Assembly (NCBI GenBank): GCA_002435305.1
Contig: DJMH01000063.1
Coordinates: 1 to 8,637 of the forward strand
DNA: 8,637 nucleotides
Reading direction: 5' to 3'
Source: Dehalococcoidia bacterium UBA6495
GTDB lineage: Bacteria; Chloroflexota; Dehalococcoidia; Lucifugimonadales; UBA826
Shown: positions 1-6,952 of the stretch, in pieces
How positions within the stretch are numbered: the stretch's first letter is position 1
How the letters are laid out: the number at the start of each line of letters is the position of its first letter
Notes under the pieces: generated by a model
What the model was told of the DNA's origin: nothing
The model's database searches: none
What the model saw: only the letters and a program-made list of their open reading frames with translations
Position numbers and translations under genes: made by a program

Positions 1-192
1 ATGGGAATGTAGATCAATAAATCCTGGGCTAACGACGTAGCCGGCCGCATCGATTTTTCTAACGGCTTCAAGATGAGAGACATCTCCCATATGTACCGAG
101 AGAGAATCTCCACTTATCCCAACAGCTCCCGAATAGCCAACATTACCAGTCCCGTCCATTATGGTCCCGCTATGTATGAGTACATCCAACAT
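1..192 (-). CDS. N-terminal fragment of a D-aminoacylase / N-acyl-D-amino-acid deacylase-type amidohydrolase
   Basis: The gene runs off the left edge, so only its first 64 codons are present, open without a stop from ATG at 192 down to base 1. The fragment shows the typical amidohydrolase start: a small beta-sandwich opening (residues 2-16, DVLIHSGTIMDGTG-like), then IDAAGYVVSPGFIDLHSH-like residues 47-64. The HxH motif (H62, H64) is the first metal-binding pair of the catalytic TIM barrel, and it ends exactly at the window edge. The 'DGTG' near the N-terminus and 'PGFID.H.H' are characteristic of the D-aminoacylase group, zinc enzymes that remove N-acyl groups from D-amino acids; dihydroorotase-like relatives cannot be excluded. 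A GGAG ribosome site (complement of 201-204) lies 8 bases before the ATG, and an in-frame stop 12 codons upstream limits longer starts. The gene is divergent from the aldolase gene. Family assignment is fairly secure; substrate is inferred. Confidence 0.8.
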   Translation of the reverse strand, partial: MLDVLIHSGTIMDGTGNVGYSGAVGISGDSLSVHMGDVSHLEAVRKIDAAGYVVSPGFIDLHSH

Positions 193-214
193 ATGACTAT
201 CTCCATCGTATCGG

Positions 215-246
215 TTGCTATCTTTTCAAAGAGTATGCCATATAAT
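215..246 (+). promoter_or_regulatory. Candidate sigma70-type promoter for the aldolase gene
   Basis: A perfect TATAAT lies at 241-246. A loose -35 (TTGCTA, 215-220, four of six matches) sits 20 bases upstream, longer than the preferred 17. Transcription would begin near 253, giving a leader of about 23 bases that contains the GGAGG at 266-270 ahead of the TTG start at 276. The fit to the start choice raises confidence, but AT-rich intergenic DNA often yields such matches by chance. Confidence 0.35.
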
Positions 247-275
247 GAAATTTTCAGGTGCCAGTGGAGGGTGAT

Positions 276-1070
276 TTGAGAGCGAACAGGGTCAAACAAA
301 TAATGAATTCGGGACAATTAGCATTGGGAGCCTACGTAGCTCTCACAGACCCTCAAATTGTGGAAATCATAGGTATATCCGGGTTTGATGCTGTATTTAT
401 TGACATGGAACATACTGCTTTTGATCTCTCCTTGGTTCAACAAATGATCGTGGCTGCAGACCTGGTTGACATAACACCAATAGTTCGGGTGGCCGACAGC
501 GATCCCGGCTTCATATTGAGGGTCTTAGACATGGGAGCTCAAGGGATCGTTATCCCTCACGTGGACGGTCTGAAAGGTGCAAAAAAGGCTGTTGAAGCAG
601 TCAAATATCCTCCAGTGGGATCAAGGGGAGGCGCAGGATCAACCCGAGCAGCAAGGTTTGGCTCGGTCGGATGGGGTGACCACGTACGCACTTCCAATGA
701 AGAAATACTTCTATCTGTTATGACTGAGGATGCAAAAGCAATTTCCGAGGTATCAGAAATTGCCGCTCTCGAAGGAGTCGATTTAGTCGCTCTTGGCCCA
801 ACAGACCTTTCCCAGACTCTGGGAGTTACCGATCCCGCAGACCCTAAATTACGATCAGAGGTGGAGAGAATAGCCAGTGAAGTTAAGGGCTCTGGAAACA
901 CTAAACTACAGATGCCTATGAATCACCCAGCTTTCCCTCTGACTGCACAAGAGCTAGTGGAACTCGGTGTCGGATATGCAAATGTTGCCCCCCAGCCGCC
1001 AGCAATCCTTATGAGGGAAATGCAAAACGCAGTCCGAGAGACTCACAAGACACTAGGCAGGAACAATTAG
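276..1070 (+). CDS. HpcH/HpaI-family aldolase (2-keto-3-deoxy acid / 4-hydroxy-2-oxo acid aldolase)
   Basis: A class II, metal-dependent pyruvate aldolase of 264 residues, the usual family length. Such enzymes split 2-keto-4-hydroxy acids into pyruvate and an aldehyde in the cytoplasm. Visible signatures are: catalytic region FIDMEH (residues 41-46, His46), substrate-binding Arg71 in IVRV, GAQGIVIPHV (87-96), YPPVGSRG (111-118) with RAARFG (124-129), metal ligand Glu151 in VMTED, and Asp177 in GPTDLS. I choose TTG at 276 because GGAGG (266-270) sits 5 bases before it and the protein then begins LRANRVKQ, as relatives do. The alternative GTG at 258 adds six residues and has no ribosome site. 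The gene converges with the dehydratase operon, only 11 bases between stops, with no room for a terminator. Relatives include 4-hydroxy-2-oxoheptanedioate, 2-keto-3-deoxyglucarate (GarL) and 2-keto-3-deoxyrhamnonate (RhmA) aldolases. The exact substrate is unknown; the neighbouring dehydratases favour a 2-keto-3-deoxy sugar acid. Confidence 0.9.
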   Translation: MRANRVKQIMNSGQLALGAYVALTDPQIVEIIGISGFDAVFIDMEHTAFDLSLVQQMIVAADLVDITPIVRVADSDPGFILRVLDMGAQGIVIPHVDGLKGAKKAVEAVKYPPVGSRGGAGSTRAARFGSVGWGDHVRTSNEEILLSVMTEDAKAISEVSEIAALEGVDLVALGPTDLSQTLGVTDPADPKLRSEVERIASEVKGSGNTKLQMPMNHPAFPLTAQELVELGVGYANVAPQPPAILMREMQNAVRETHKTLGRNN

Positions 1071-1081
1071 TCTGAGCCTAC

Positions 1082-2227
1082 CTAGATATAAGCAATCGAA
1101 TTATCCGGATTCACCCTATCTCCTCTGTGGAAAGAGGCCTTATATGGAAATTCCTGGAACCGTGCTTCGGCAATATCTATACCAAGGCCAGGGCCTTCTG
1201 GTATGGGAAAATATCCATCGACTACATCACTCACATGGGTGACTGATGCCATCTCAGCTGGGGTAAATTTTCGAGATTCCTGAACAAGAAAATTCAATGT
1301 GGCGGTGTCGAAATGAAGATTTGATACTGTTGCAAGGGGTCCCATTGGGTTGTGCGGTGCAATCACCAAGTCGTGTGCTTCGGCAATGAAGGCTATCTTT
1401 CGCATCTCAGTCAATCCTCCAACAATACAAACCTCGGGCTGAAGAATGTCCACGCCCCTTTCTCTTATCAATTCCGATAACTCGAATTTGGTATAGAGAC
1501 ATTCGCCGGTTGCCAAAGCACAAGGCATCTTTTTCCTCAACTCTCCCATCTCATGCCTGTTTTCCATCCGTATAGGCTCTTCCATGAACCAAGGATTGAA
1601 TTCCATCATCACATCAGTAAGTTCAAGCACTCGTATGGGCTCGAAAATGGCTGCATGGGCATCGAATCCAACGTCAACATGGTCTCCCACCGCAACCCGA
1701 ACAGCTTTGAATCGCTCTCTTGCATCAGCCAAGGCATCGTTCCATCTCATCTCCCGCCACGCAGGAGATAAGGGACTTGCCTTTAGGGCTGTAAAACCTT
1801 TATCAACGTTTAACTTGGCATCCTCTGCAAGCTGCTCCGGAGTATCACCATGAATATCAAAATAAGCCCTGATCTTATCTCTTACCCGCCCTCCAAAAAG
1901 TTCATATACCGGTTTATCAAACGCTTTCCCTGTTATATCCCAGAGAGATTGATCTATGGCGGAAAGCGCTGCCAGGCCTGAGGAACCTATCGGAAACCTA
2001 GCGCCTTGATAGCAAAGCGCCCAGTTACGTTCAATTTCCATTGGGTCCTGACCTTTCAATTGTTCCTCAAAGTACTGAACCCAATAGGGTGAGGCCATAT
2101 CAGGTCCAACATGGTATACCTCACCTACTCCGTGAATCCCTTCGTCAGTGAGAGTCTTGACGTAGGCAAGATTATGGCCTGATGATTCATCTGTTGAAAC
2201 TAGGCATTTTATTTCGGTGATTTTCAT
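1082..2227 (-). CDS. Enolase-superfamily (mandelate racemase/galactonate dehydratase-like) sugar-acid dehydratase, second gene of the operon
   Basis: Full-length 381-residue member of the mandelate racemase/muconate lactonizing subgroup, made of an N-terminal capping domain (about 1-120) and a TIM barrel. Metal ligands are visible as D189 in the DAH motif, the E216/E217 pair in MEEP, and E242 in TGE. H191 (D-x-H, as in galactonate dehydratase) and H292 in APHNPMGP are the likely acid and base. The second strand has ALKASP (K149) rather than a K-x-K pair, which argues for a dehydratase rather than a racemase. An oddity: the QPD motif that normally pairs Asp with the catalytic His reads QPE (E265). 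It lies 31 bases after the paralog at 2259-3401 and is similar to it along the whole length, so the two are probably co-transcribed products of duplication. A purine-rich GAGAG lies about 9 bases before the ATG. The reaction is likely loss of water from an aldonate or uronate to a 2-keto-3-deoxy acid; substrate not determinable. Confidence 0.9.
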   Translation of the reverse strand: MKITEIKCLVSTDESSGHNLAYVKTLTDEGIHGVGEVYHVGPDMASPYWVQYFEEQLKGQDPMEIERNWALCYQGARFPIGSSGLAALSAIDQSLWDITGKAFDKPVYELFGGRVRDKIRAYFDIHGDTPEQLAEDAKLNVDKGFTALKASPLSPAWREMRWNDALADARERFKAVRVAVGDHVDVGFDAHAAIFEPIRVLELTDVMMEFNPWFMEEPIRMENRHEMGELRKKMPCALATGECLYTKFELSELIRERGVDILQPEVCIVGGLTEMRKIAFIAEAHDLVIAPHNPMGPLATVSNLHFDTATLNFLVQESRKFTPAEMASVTHVSDVVDGYFPIPEGPGLGIDIAEARFQEFPYKASFHRGDRVNPDNSIAYI

Positions 2228-2258
2228 AGCGTTTTACTCTCTTAATTAATCTCCCAAC

Positions 2259-3401
2259 TTAGAGAAACCCTGGAGATCCGTCACTATAAGATGCAAATCC
2301 TCTATCCCAGTGTTGGGGGGGGTTCGCCGCTATAGATTCATGGTTTAAAGTCATACCTATACCAGAGACTGTTGGCAGCTCAAAATATCCGTCTTTGGGC
2401 TCCCATGATTCATTGATAAATTCTGATTTCTTCTTCTTATGATCACCATGCCATTCCAAGATTGCGAAATTATTTATTGAAGCCGCATGATGCACACCCG
2501 CCGCTGTGGATATGAGGCCAAGCGGGTTGTGAGGGGCAACTGTCACGTAATGAGCTTCGGCAATCGCAGCTATTTTTTTTGCTTCGAGGAACCCGCCGCA
2601 ACAAAGAATGTCCGGTTGAATAATATCAACGGCATCAGCATTCAATAGTTCGGTGAACCGATGTATGCCATAGAGGTTTTCACCGGTTGCCAAGGCAACA
2701 CGGAAATTTTTACGGAGTTCGGCGCTGGATTGGATCAATTCCGCTCCCGCTGGTTCTTCAATAAACATCAATTTATATGGTGTTATTACCCTTACAAGTT
2801 CCAAAGCCTGTGAAGTTTCTCTTATAGCGACATGGACATCGACCGCGAGGTCAGGGCTATCCCCAATTGCATCTCTGATTGTTCTCATTCTTTCATCAGC
2901 TATATGAAGAACCTCTCGCCATGGCAACTCTCTCCAATTACTTGGTACAGGACTGGTTTTAAAGGCGGAATATCCTTCAGCAAGTAGCTGCCGGGCGTTT
3001 TCGGCCAACAGAGGTGGTGAATCCCCATATATTGCATGGTAAACACGAACTTTGTCCCTGGTCTTACCACCAAGCAAAACATAGACAGGAACCCCTGCAA
3101 CTTTACCGGCAATATCCCAGAGAGCGATATCAATTGCAGAGATCGCTGACCACCCTACCTGACCTAAAGGAAAACGCATCGTATTTTTGGCACGCCTTAG
3201 TAACCATTCAATTCGGGCAGGGTCCTGGCCAACAAACCATGGCTCCATTTCCCACAGCATGGAAATAACGCTTTTATCGGGTCCAATAGAATATGCCTCA
3301 CCGGTTCCGGTGATACCTTGATCGGTCTCCACTTCGACAAAAATATTATTGCGCCGACCATCGCTTGCATGATATGTATTGATTTTTGTAATTTTCATCA
3401 T
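2259..3401 (-). CDS. Enolase-superfamily (mandelate racemase/galactonate dehydratase-like) sugar-acid dehydratase, first gene of the operon
   Basis: A 380-residue paralog of the downstream gene, with the same capping domain plus barrel layout. The catalytic set is intact: D188 in DVH with H190, E215/E216 in IEEP, E241 in TGE, D264 in QPD and H291 in APHNPLG. As in its neighbour, a single Lys (K148 in AFKTSP) replaces the K-x-K pair, pointing to a dehydratase of galactonate dehydratase type. The C-terminus ends DRGF...DGSPGFL, a tail related to that of the neighbour. The start reads ATG-ATG; a weak GGA lies 5 bases before the first ATG, and the second ATG is equally possible (MKITKI matches the paralog MKITEI). 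The gene is divergent from the methyltransferase-like gene across 99 bases. It contains an eight-C coding-strand run (complement of 2315-2322) near the 3' end, but the downstream frame looks authentic. The family call is secure; the sugar acid used is unknown. Confidence 0.9.
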   Translation of the reverse strand: MMKITKINTYHASDGRRNNIFVEVETDQGITGTGEAYSIGPDKSVISMLWEMEPWFVGQDPARIEWLLRRAKNTMRFPLGQVGWSAISAIDIALWDIAGKVAGVPVYVLLGGKTRDKVRVYHAIYGDSPPLLAENARQLLAEGYSAFKTSPVPSNWRELPWREVLHIADERMRTIRDAIGDSPDLAVDVHVAIRETSQALELVRVITPYKLMFIEEPAGAELIQSSAELRKNFRVALATGENLYGIHRFTELLNADAVDIIQPDILCCGGFLEAKKIAAIAEAHYVTVAPHNPLGLISTAAGVHHAASINNFAILEWHGDHKKKKSEFINESWEPKDGYFELPTVSGIGMTLNHESIAANPPQHWDRGFASYSDGSPGFL

Positions 3402-3430
3402 CTGAATCCAAAATTTCTAGTTTTTAGAGT

Positions 3431-3459
3431 ATGCCATACATCACCCCGATAGGTATTAT
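3431..3459 (+). promoter_or_regulatory. Candidate sigma70-type promoter for the methyltransferase-peptidase-PNPOx operon
   Basis: ATGCCA at 3431-3436 (four of six -35 matches) and TATTAT at 3454-3459 (five of six -10 matches) are separated by exactly 17 bases. Transcription would start near 3466 and the leader would include the GAGGAGA ribosome site at 3486-3492. On the other strand CATAAT (complement of 3455-3460) could serve the dehydratase operon, so the two -10 elements may overlap. This is a pattern match only. Confidence 0.35.
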
Positions 3460-3500
3460 GTATAGGAGGTAATTCCACCAGTCCTGAGGAGACAAGAAAA

Positions 3501-4538
3501 ATGGCAGGCTACAAGGATCTTAAGGCCCGACTAGACCGAGGAGACACGATAATTCACGATGCCGCGGTAAGTACTGAACTTCAATCCATGGGGGTACCTA
3601 TGGACTTTGTGGCATGGAGCGGCCCTGCAAATTACACTCATCCCTCGAGTGTCGTTCAGATGCATGAACGCCATATTAGGGCTGGATCAGACATTATCAC
3701 CACAAATACCTGGTCTACTCTGCGTCCAACCCTCGAACGCGCGGGCTATGGGGACTTTGTGAGAGAAATAAATGCCCGTGCTGTTCACCTAGCTCAGGAA
3801 GCAAGGGAAAGAGCCTCCAATGGTCGAGACATATACGTTGCTGGTTCATTATCCAGCCATATAACAGGAAGAGATCCTCGAACAGGCGAAATAGGATTTG
3901 GAGCATTTTCGTCGAGTCCTCAGGTATCTGCTGAAGAATTAAAACAATACTACGGTGAGGTCACCGGCATCATGGCAGAAGCAGGTGTGGATTTCTTCAT
4001 CGTGGAAGCCATGGGTCGTGATAATGAAGCCAGGATTATTCAGGCGAAGGCAGCAAAGGAAACAGGCCTACCAGTTTGGATCGGCTTCAATGCATATATC
4101 GATTCAAAGGATACTATTATGGCCGGAGGGCAGCAGAACACCACAGATATCGCAGAAGGCACTCCTTATGAGGGATCCCGAACCATGAAAGATTTAACAT
4201 TAAGTGAAGCTGTAAATGAAGCTATTCCGGTTGCTCCAGATGTGATCTCCATTTTCCATACAAGAATCGCCATTGCCAACAGGGCAGTAAAAGTGATTTT
4301 AAAGGAATGGTCAGGCCCTGTGATGGTATATCCTGATGCGGGAAGGCAATCCGCCGCTTTAGCAAAATGGCATAACCACTCCATAGAAAATGAAGAATCC
4401 GTGGAAGATTACATTGATGCCGCAAAAGCGTGGGTTGATCAGGGAGTTCAAATAGTGGGAGCATGCTGCGAATTTGGAGTCCAATACATCGAACCCTTGC
4501 GTCAGGCTGTACCAAAAAAAATATCTGTCCCAAGGTAA
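3501..4538 (+). CDS. Homocysteine S-methyltransferase-family protein with an altered zinc site
   Basis: A 345-residue protein with the homocysteine-binding TIM-barrel fold shared by MmuM and betaine-homocysteine methyltransferase, which transfer a methyl group to a zinc-bound thiol. Family landmarks are the N-terminal HDAAVSTEL (19-27, matching the usual DGxxGTEL), GSDIITTNT (62-70), VAGSLSSH (113-120), a Glu in IVEAM (167-171), VYPDAG (276-281) and GACCEFG (320-326), whose C322-C323 pair supplies two zinc ligands. The third ligand, normally the Cys of an N-C motif, aligns with His253 in IFHTR. The glycines of the first motif are Ala and Ser, and CCG reads CCE. Zinc may still bind through His, but the substrate may not be homocysteine. 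GAGGAGA (3486-3492) lies 8 bases before the ATG. The gene leads an operon, 31 bases before the S9 peptidase. Fold assignment is strong; methyltransfer to homocysteine is uncertain. Confidence 0.82.
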   Translation: MAGYKDLKARLDRGDTIIHDAAVSTELQSMGVPMDFVAWSGPANYTHPSSVVQMHERHIRAGSDIITTNTWSTLRPTLERAGYGDFVREINARAVHLAQEARERASNGRDIYVAGSLSSHITGRDPRTGEIGFGAFSSSPQVSAEELKQYYGEVTGIMAEAGVDFFIVEAMGRDNEARIIQAKAAKETGLPVWIGFNAYIDSKDTIMAGGQQNTTDIAEGTPYEGSRTMKDLTLSEAVNEAIPVAPDVISIFHTRIAIANRAVKVILKEWSGPVMVYPDAGRQSAALAKWHNHSIENEESVEDYIDAAKAWVDQGVQIVGACCEFGVQYIEPLRQAVPKKISVPR

Positions 4539-4569
4539 ATATACTGACAAAAACTTCAGAGAGGGCAAG

Positions 4570-6522
4570 GTGACGCAAAAACCAATAACTCCGGATATCG
4601 GTTATGAACTAGCAAATCCTACCGGAGTATCCATTTCGCCTGATGGAAACCTGACTGTGTACGGAGTTTCCAAACCGGACATCAAGTCAGAAAAGTTAAC
4701 TAATTCCCTTTGGATCAAAGATATAAAGGACTCAGATTCTGCCCCTAGGGAATTAACGAGTGGTCATACAGACGGGAATCCTAAATTCTCACCAGATGGC
4801 TCATCAATTGCCTTTTTGAGAGATGATTTAAAAGGGGAAAAACAGATCTGGGTATTACCGATGTCTGGGGGTGAAGCTAGCATGGTCACTTCGCTGCCAG
4901 AGAGCGTAAGGGATTTCTCGTGGAAACCTGACAGTACAGGATTTGCCGCGGTCGCAGATGTCAATCCTGATTATGATGGTGAAAGCGACGATGATGAAAT
5001 CCAGGTAGTTCCTGTATCAAGGATAAGGTACAGGCATGATGAACTGCGCTGGCGCGGCAACAGTGTTACCCAGATCTTTGACGTTGATATATCTACCAAA
5101 GGATCAAAACAACTCACCTCTGATGACGGAGATCAAGGAATACCCTCATGGTCACCTGATGGCTCGAGGCTCGCTTTCATTTCAGACGCGATGCCAGAGC
5201 GAGATTTTCAGGCCGGAAACGAAGTAAAGGTATTAGATTTATCTTCAGGCAAAACTGATTGCTGGTCTAAAGGACTCGCTGATGCGTGTTCAGTTAGCTG
5301 GCTTCCAGATGGCAATTCTCTTGCAGTTATTGGATCTGAGGATTTTCGACTTCACAGTTATTACCAGGGATCTGTCTTCATACTCTCATCTGACTCTGAT
5401 CCAGTCAGAGTTACCGATGATAACGTCGCTCCTATTGGCGGAAACCATCCTGCAAAAATTGGGTCTCCCTTACTTATCGATAAAAACGGAGTCATTTTAT
5501 TTGCAGGCCAATCTGGCGCTGAATCACACATTTATGAGGCAAAAATTGGTGAATCCGGTCAGAATAAAGTAGTCGATCTGGGAGGACAGCTAACAGCCTG
5601 TGAATTCGACAATTCACGTAAGCGATTCGCATGCATTTACTCGACACCTGAAAGGCCTCACGAAGTCTTTCAAGGAACCCTCTCAGATGATTCATTACAG
5701 ATGGTAAGCGACCTTAACTCTGAGTATTTTTCAGAACGGATGGTTGGTAAAACCGACAGGTTTTCTTTGAATAGATCTGGGCTGGATATCGAGTCAGTAT
5801 TACTTTATCCGACGGGGTTTGACCCATCAAAAAAATATCCCCTTGTAGTAAATATTCATGGCGGCCCTCACGGGTTATTCGCTAACTCCTTTGATATAAC
5901 CAGGCAGTTACTTTCATCGAACGGATATCTCGTCCTGGCGGTAAACCCGAGAGGTACCTCAACATACGGGAGAGATTACATGCTGCCCGTGCTCGGAGAC
6001 TGGGGCGGTGAGGATTACAACGACATCATGGCCTCTCTCGATCACATGTGCGTGCAAGATTATGTTGATACTGAAAGACTCGCCGTTACTGGATATAGCT
6101 ATGGTGGATTTATGAGTTCATGGGCGATTGGTCATACCGACCGATTCAGATGTGCTGTGATCGGGGCACCCGTAACTAATCTTGCATCTTTTTACGGAAC
6201 TGCAGACATAGGGGTTAATTTTGGTGAGAGGCAGATGGGTGGAACCAGAACAGAGATTAAAGAAGAATACGATTTTAGATCACCATTAAGCTACGCAGAA
6301 AATGTTAGTACTCCTGCCCTACTTATGCATGGCGACTCGGATTACAGGGTTCCAATCTCACAAAGTGAAGAGTACTTCGTGACGCTGAAAAGATTAAGAA
6401 AGGTAGTCGAATTTGTTCGCTTCCCAGGCCAAAACCATGGGTTCATGCGGACAGGAAATCTTAAAATGCGGAAAGAGTACTTAACGAGAATGCTTTCCTG
6501 GATAAACAGGTACACAGCATAA
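4570..6522 (+). CDS. S9-family prolyl oligopeptidase / acylaminoacyl-peptidase-like serine peptidase
   Basis: A 650-residue cytoplasmic-type peptidase; no signal peptide is visible. The N-terminal two-thirds is a beta-propeller built of TolB/PD40-like blades, seen as repeated SPDG or LPDG motifs near residues 23, 74, 195 and 245. The C-terminal alpha/beta-hydrolase domain (from about 395) has IHGGPHG (429-435, oxyanion region), nucleophile Ser510 in GYSYGG, Asp591 in HGDSDYRVP and His623 in GQNHGF, a complete catalytic triad. Such enzymes release dipeptides or acyl-amino acids from short peptides. I choose GTG at 4570: it has GAGAGGG (4559-4565) 4 bases ahead and gives a 31-base gap. The longer frame opening at TTG 4474 would overlap the upstream gene by 65 bases and add 32 residues without family resemblance. 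It sits between a methyltransferase-like gene and a PNPOx gene in one operon, which gives little hint of substrate. Confidence 0.93.
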   Translation: MTQKPITPDIGYELANPTGVSISPDGNLTVYGVSKPDIKSEKLTNSLWIKDIKDSDSAPRELTSGHTDGNPKFSPDGSSIAFLRDDLKGEKQIWVLPMSGGEASMVTSLPESVRDFSWKPDSTGFAAVADVNPDYDGESDDDEIQVVPVSRIRYRHDELRWRGNSVTQIFDVDISTKGSKQLTSDDGDQGIPSWSPDGSRLAFISDAMPERDFQAGNEVKVLDLSSGKTDCWSKGLADACSVSWLPDGNSLAVIGSEDFRLHSYYQGSVFILSSDSDPVRVTDDNVAPIGGNHPAKIGSPLLIDKNGVILFAGQSGAESHIYEAKIGESGQNKVVDLGGQLTACEFDNSRKRFACIYSTPERPHEVFQGTLSDDSLQMVSDLNSEYFSERMVGKTDRFSLNRSGLDIESVLLYPTGFDPSKKYPLVVNIHGGPHGLFANSFDITRQLLSSNGYLVLAVNPRGTSTYGRDYMLPVLGDWGGEDYNDIMASLDHMCVQDYVDTERLAVTGYSYGGFMSSWAIGHTDRFRCAVIGAPVTNLASFYGTADIGVNFGERQMGGTRTEIKEEYDFRSPLSYAENVSTPALLMHGDSDYRVPISQSEEYFVTLKRLRKVVEFVRFPGQNHGFMRTGNLKMRKEYLTRMLSWINRYTA

Positions 6523-6538
6523 CGAAAGGAGCTGACTT

Positions 6539-6952
6539 GTGATTAACAAATTAATAGCTGATTTTCTATCGGAAGTCCATATTGCTATATTGGCAATCCA
6601 CCGTGAGAAAAGGGCCCCACATTCAACTCCCATCTGGTACCAATATGAGCCTAATGACACTCTCTGGTTTATGGCAGATCCTAAAACACAGAAAGGGAAA
6701 TTAATGGAAACTGGCACTCCAGTCTCCCTTGTAGTGCAAACAGAAACCGCACCTTACAGATACGTGAGTATCGCAGGGCAGATATCTGACGTCGCAAAAG
6801 GTGATATGGAACAAGAACTCCGCCCCATATCCAGGAGATATTTGGGCGTAAAAGGTGGGGACGAATATGTTGCAAGTTTCGAGAGTTGGAGTAGCAACAG
6901 GTATACCATAAAGATAGATCGGGTTATGTCGATGGGCATTTCTGAAGACTAA
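6539..6952 (+). CDS. Pyridoxamine 5'-phosphate oxidase-family (PPOX/split-barrel) flavin-binding protein
   Basis: A 137-residue single-domain split beta-barrel protein of the size usual for PPOX-class FMN- or F420-dependent enzymes. The family pattern is clear: an initial helix ending IADFLSE, strand HIAILAI (14-20), HSTPIWYQYE (28-37), LWFMAD (42-47), KGKLMETG (52-59), PVSLVVQ (61-67) and YRYVSIAGQ (73-81). These match the beta-strands that line the flavin pocket in dimeric relatives. The GTG start at 6539 follows AAAGGAG (6525-6531) by 7 bases, only 16 bases after the peptidase stop, so the two are probably co-transcribed. Relatives reduce diverse compounds or simply bind flavin or F420; cofactor and substrate cannot be read from the sequence. 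True vitamin B6 synthesis is unlikely because the chain is much shorter than PdxH. It ends the operon, followed by a 129-base gap. Confidence 0.83.
   Translation: MINKLIADFLSEVHIAILAIHREKRAPHSTPIWYQYEPNDTLWFMADPKTQKGKLMETGTPVSLVVQTETAPYRYVSIAGQISDVAKGDMEQELRPISRRYLGVKGGDEYVASFESWSSNRYTIKIDRVMSMGISED

Noticed and set aside
73..279. Plus-strand open frame of 68 codons at the left end
   Set aside because: It lies antisense to the convincing amidohydrolase N-terminus and overlaps the aldolase start; its protein has no recognisable features.
557..901. Minus-strand frame of 114 codons inside the aldolase gene
   Set aside because: It is the complement of conserved aldolase motifs; no independent coding evidence.
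4474..4569. Extended N-terminus of the S9 peptidase from TTG 4474
   Set aside because: It overlaps the upstream gene by 65 bases, lacks a ribosome site, and encodes residues unlike the family; GTG 4570 has a good site.
4222..4578. Minus-strand frame of 118 codons across the methyltransferase-peptidase junction
   Set aside because: It is antisense to two well-supported genes, has no ribosome-site or family support, and looks like a chance frame.
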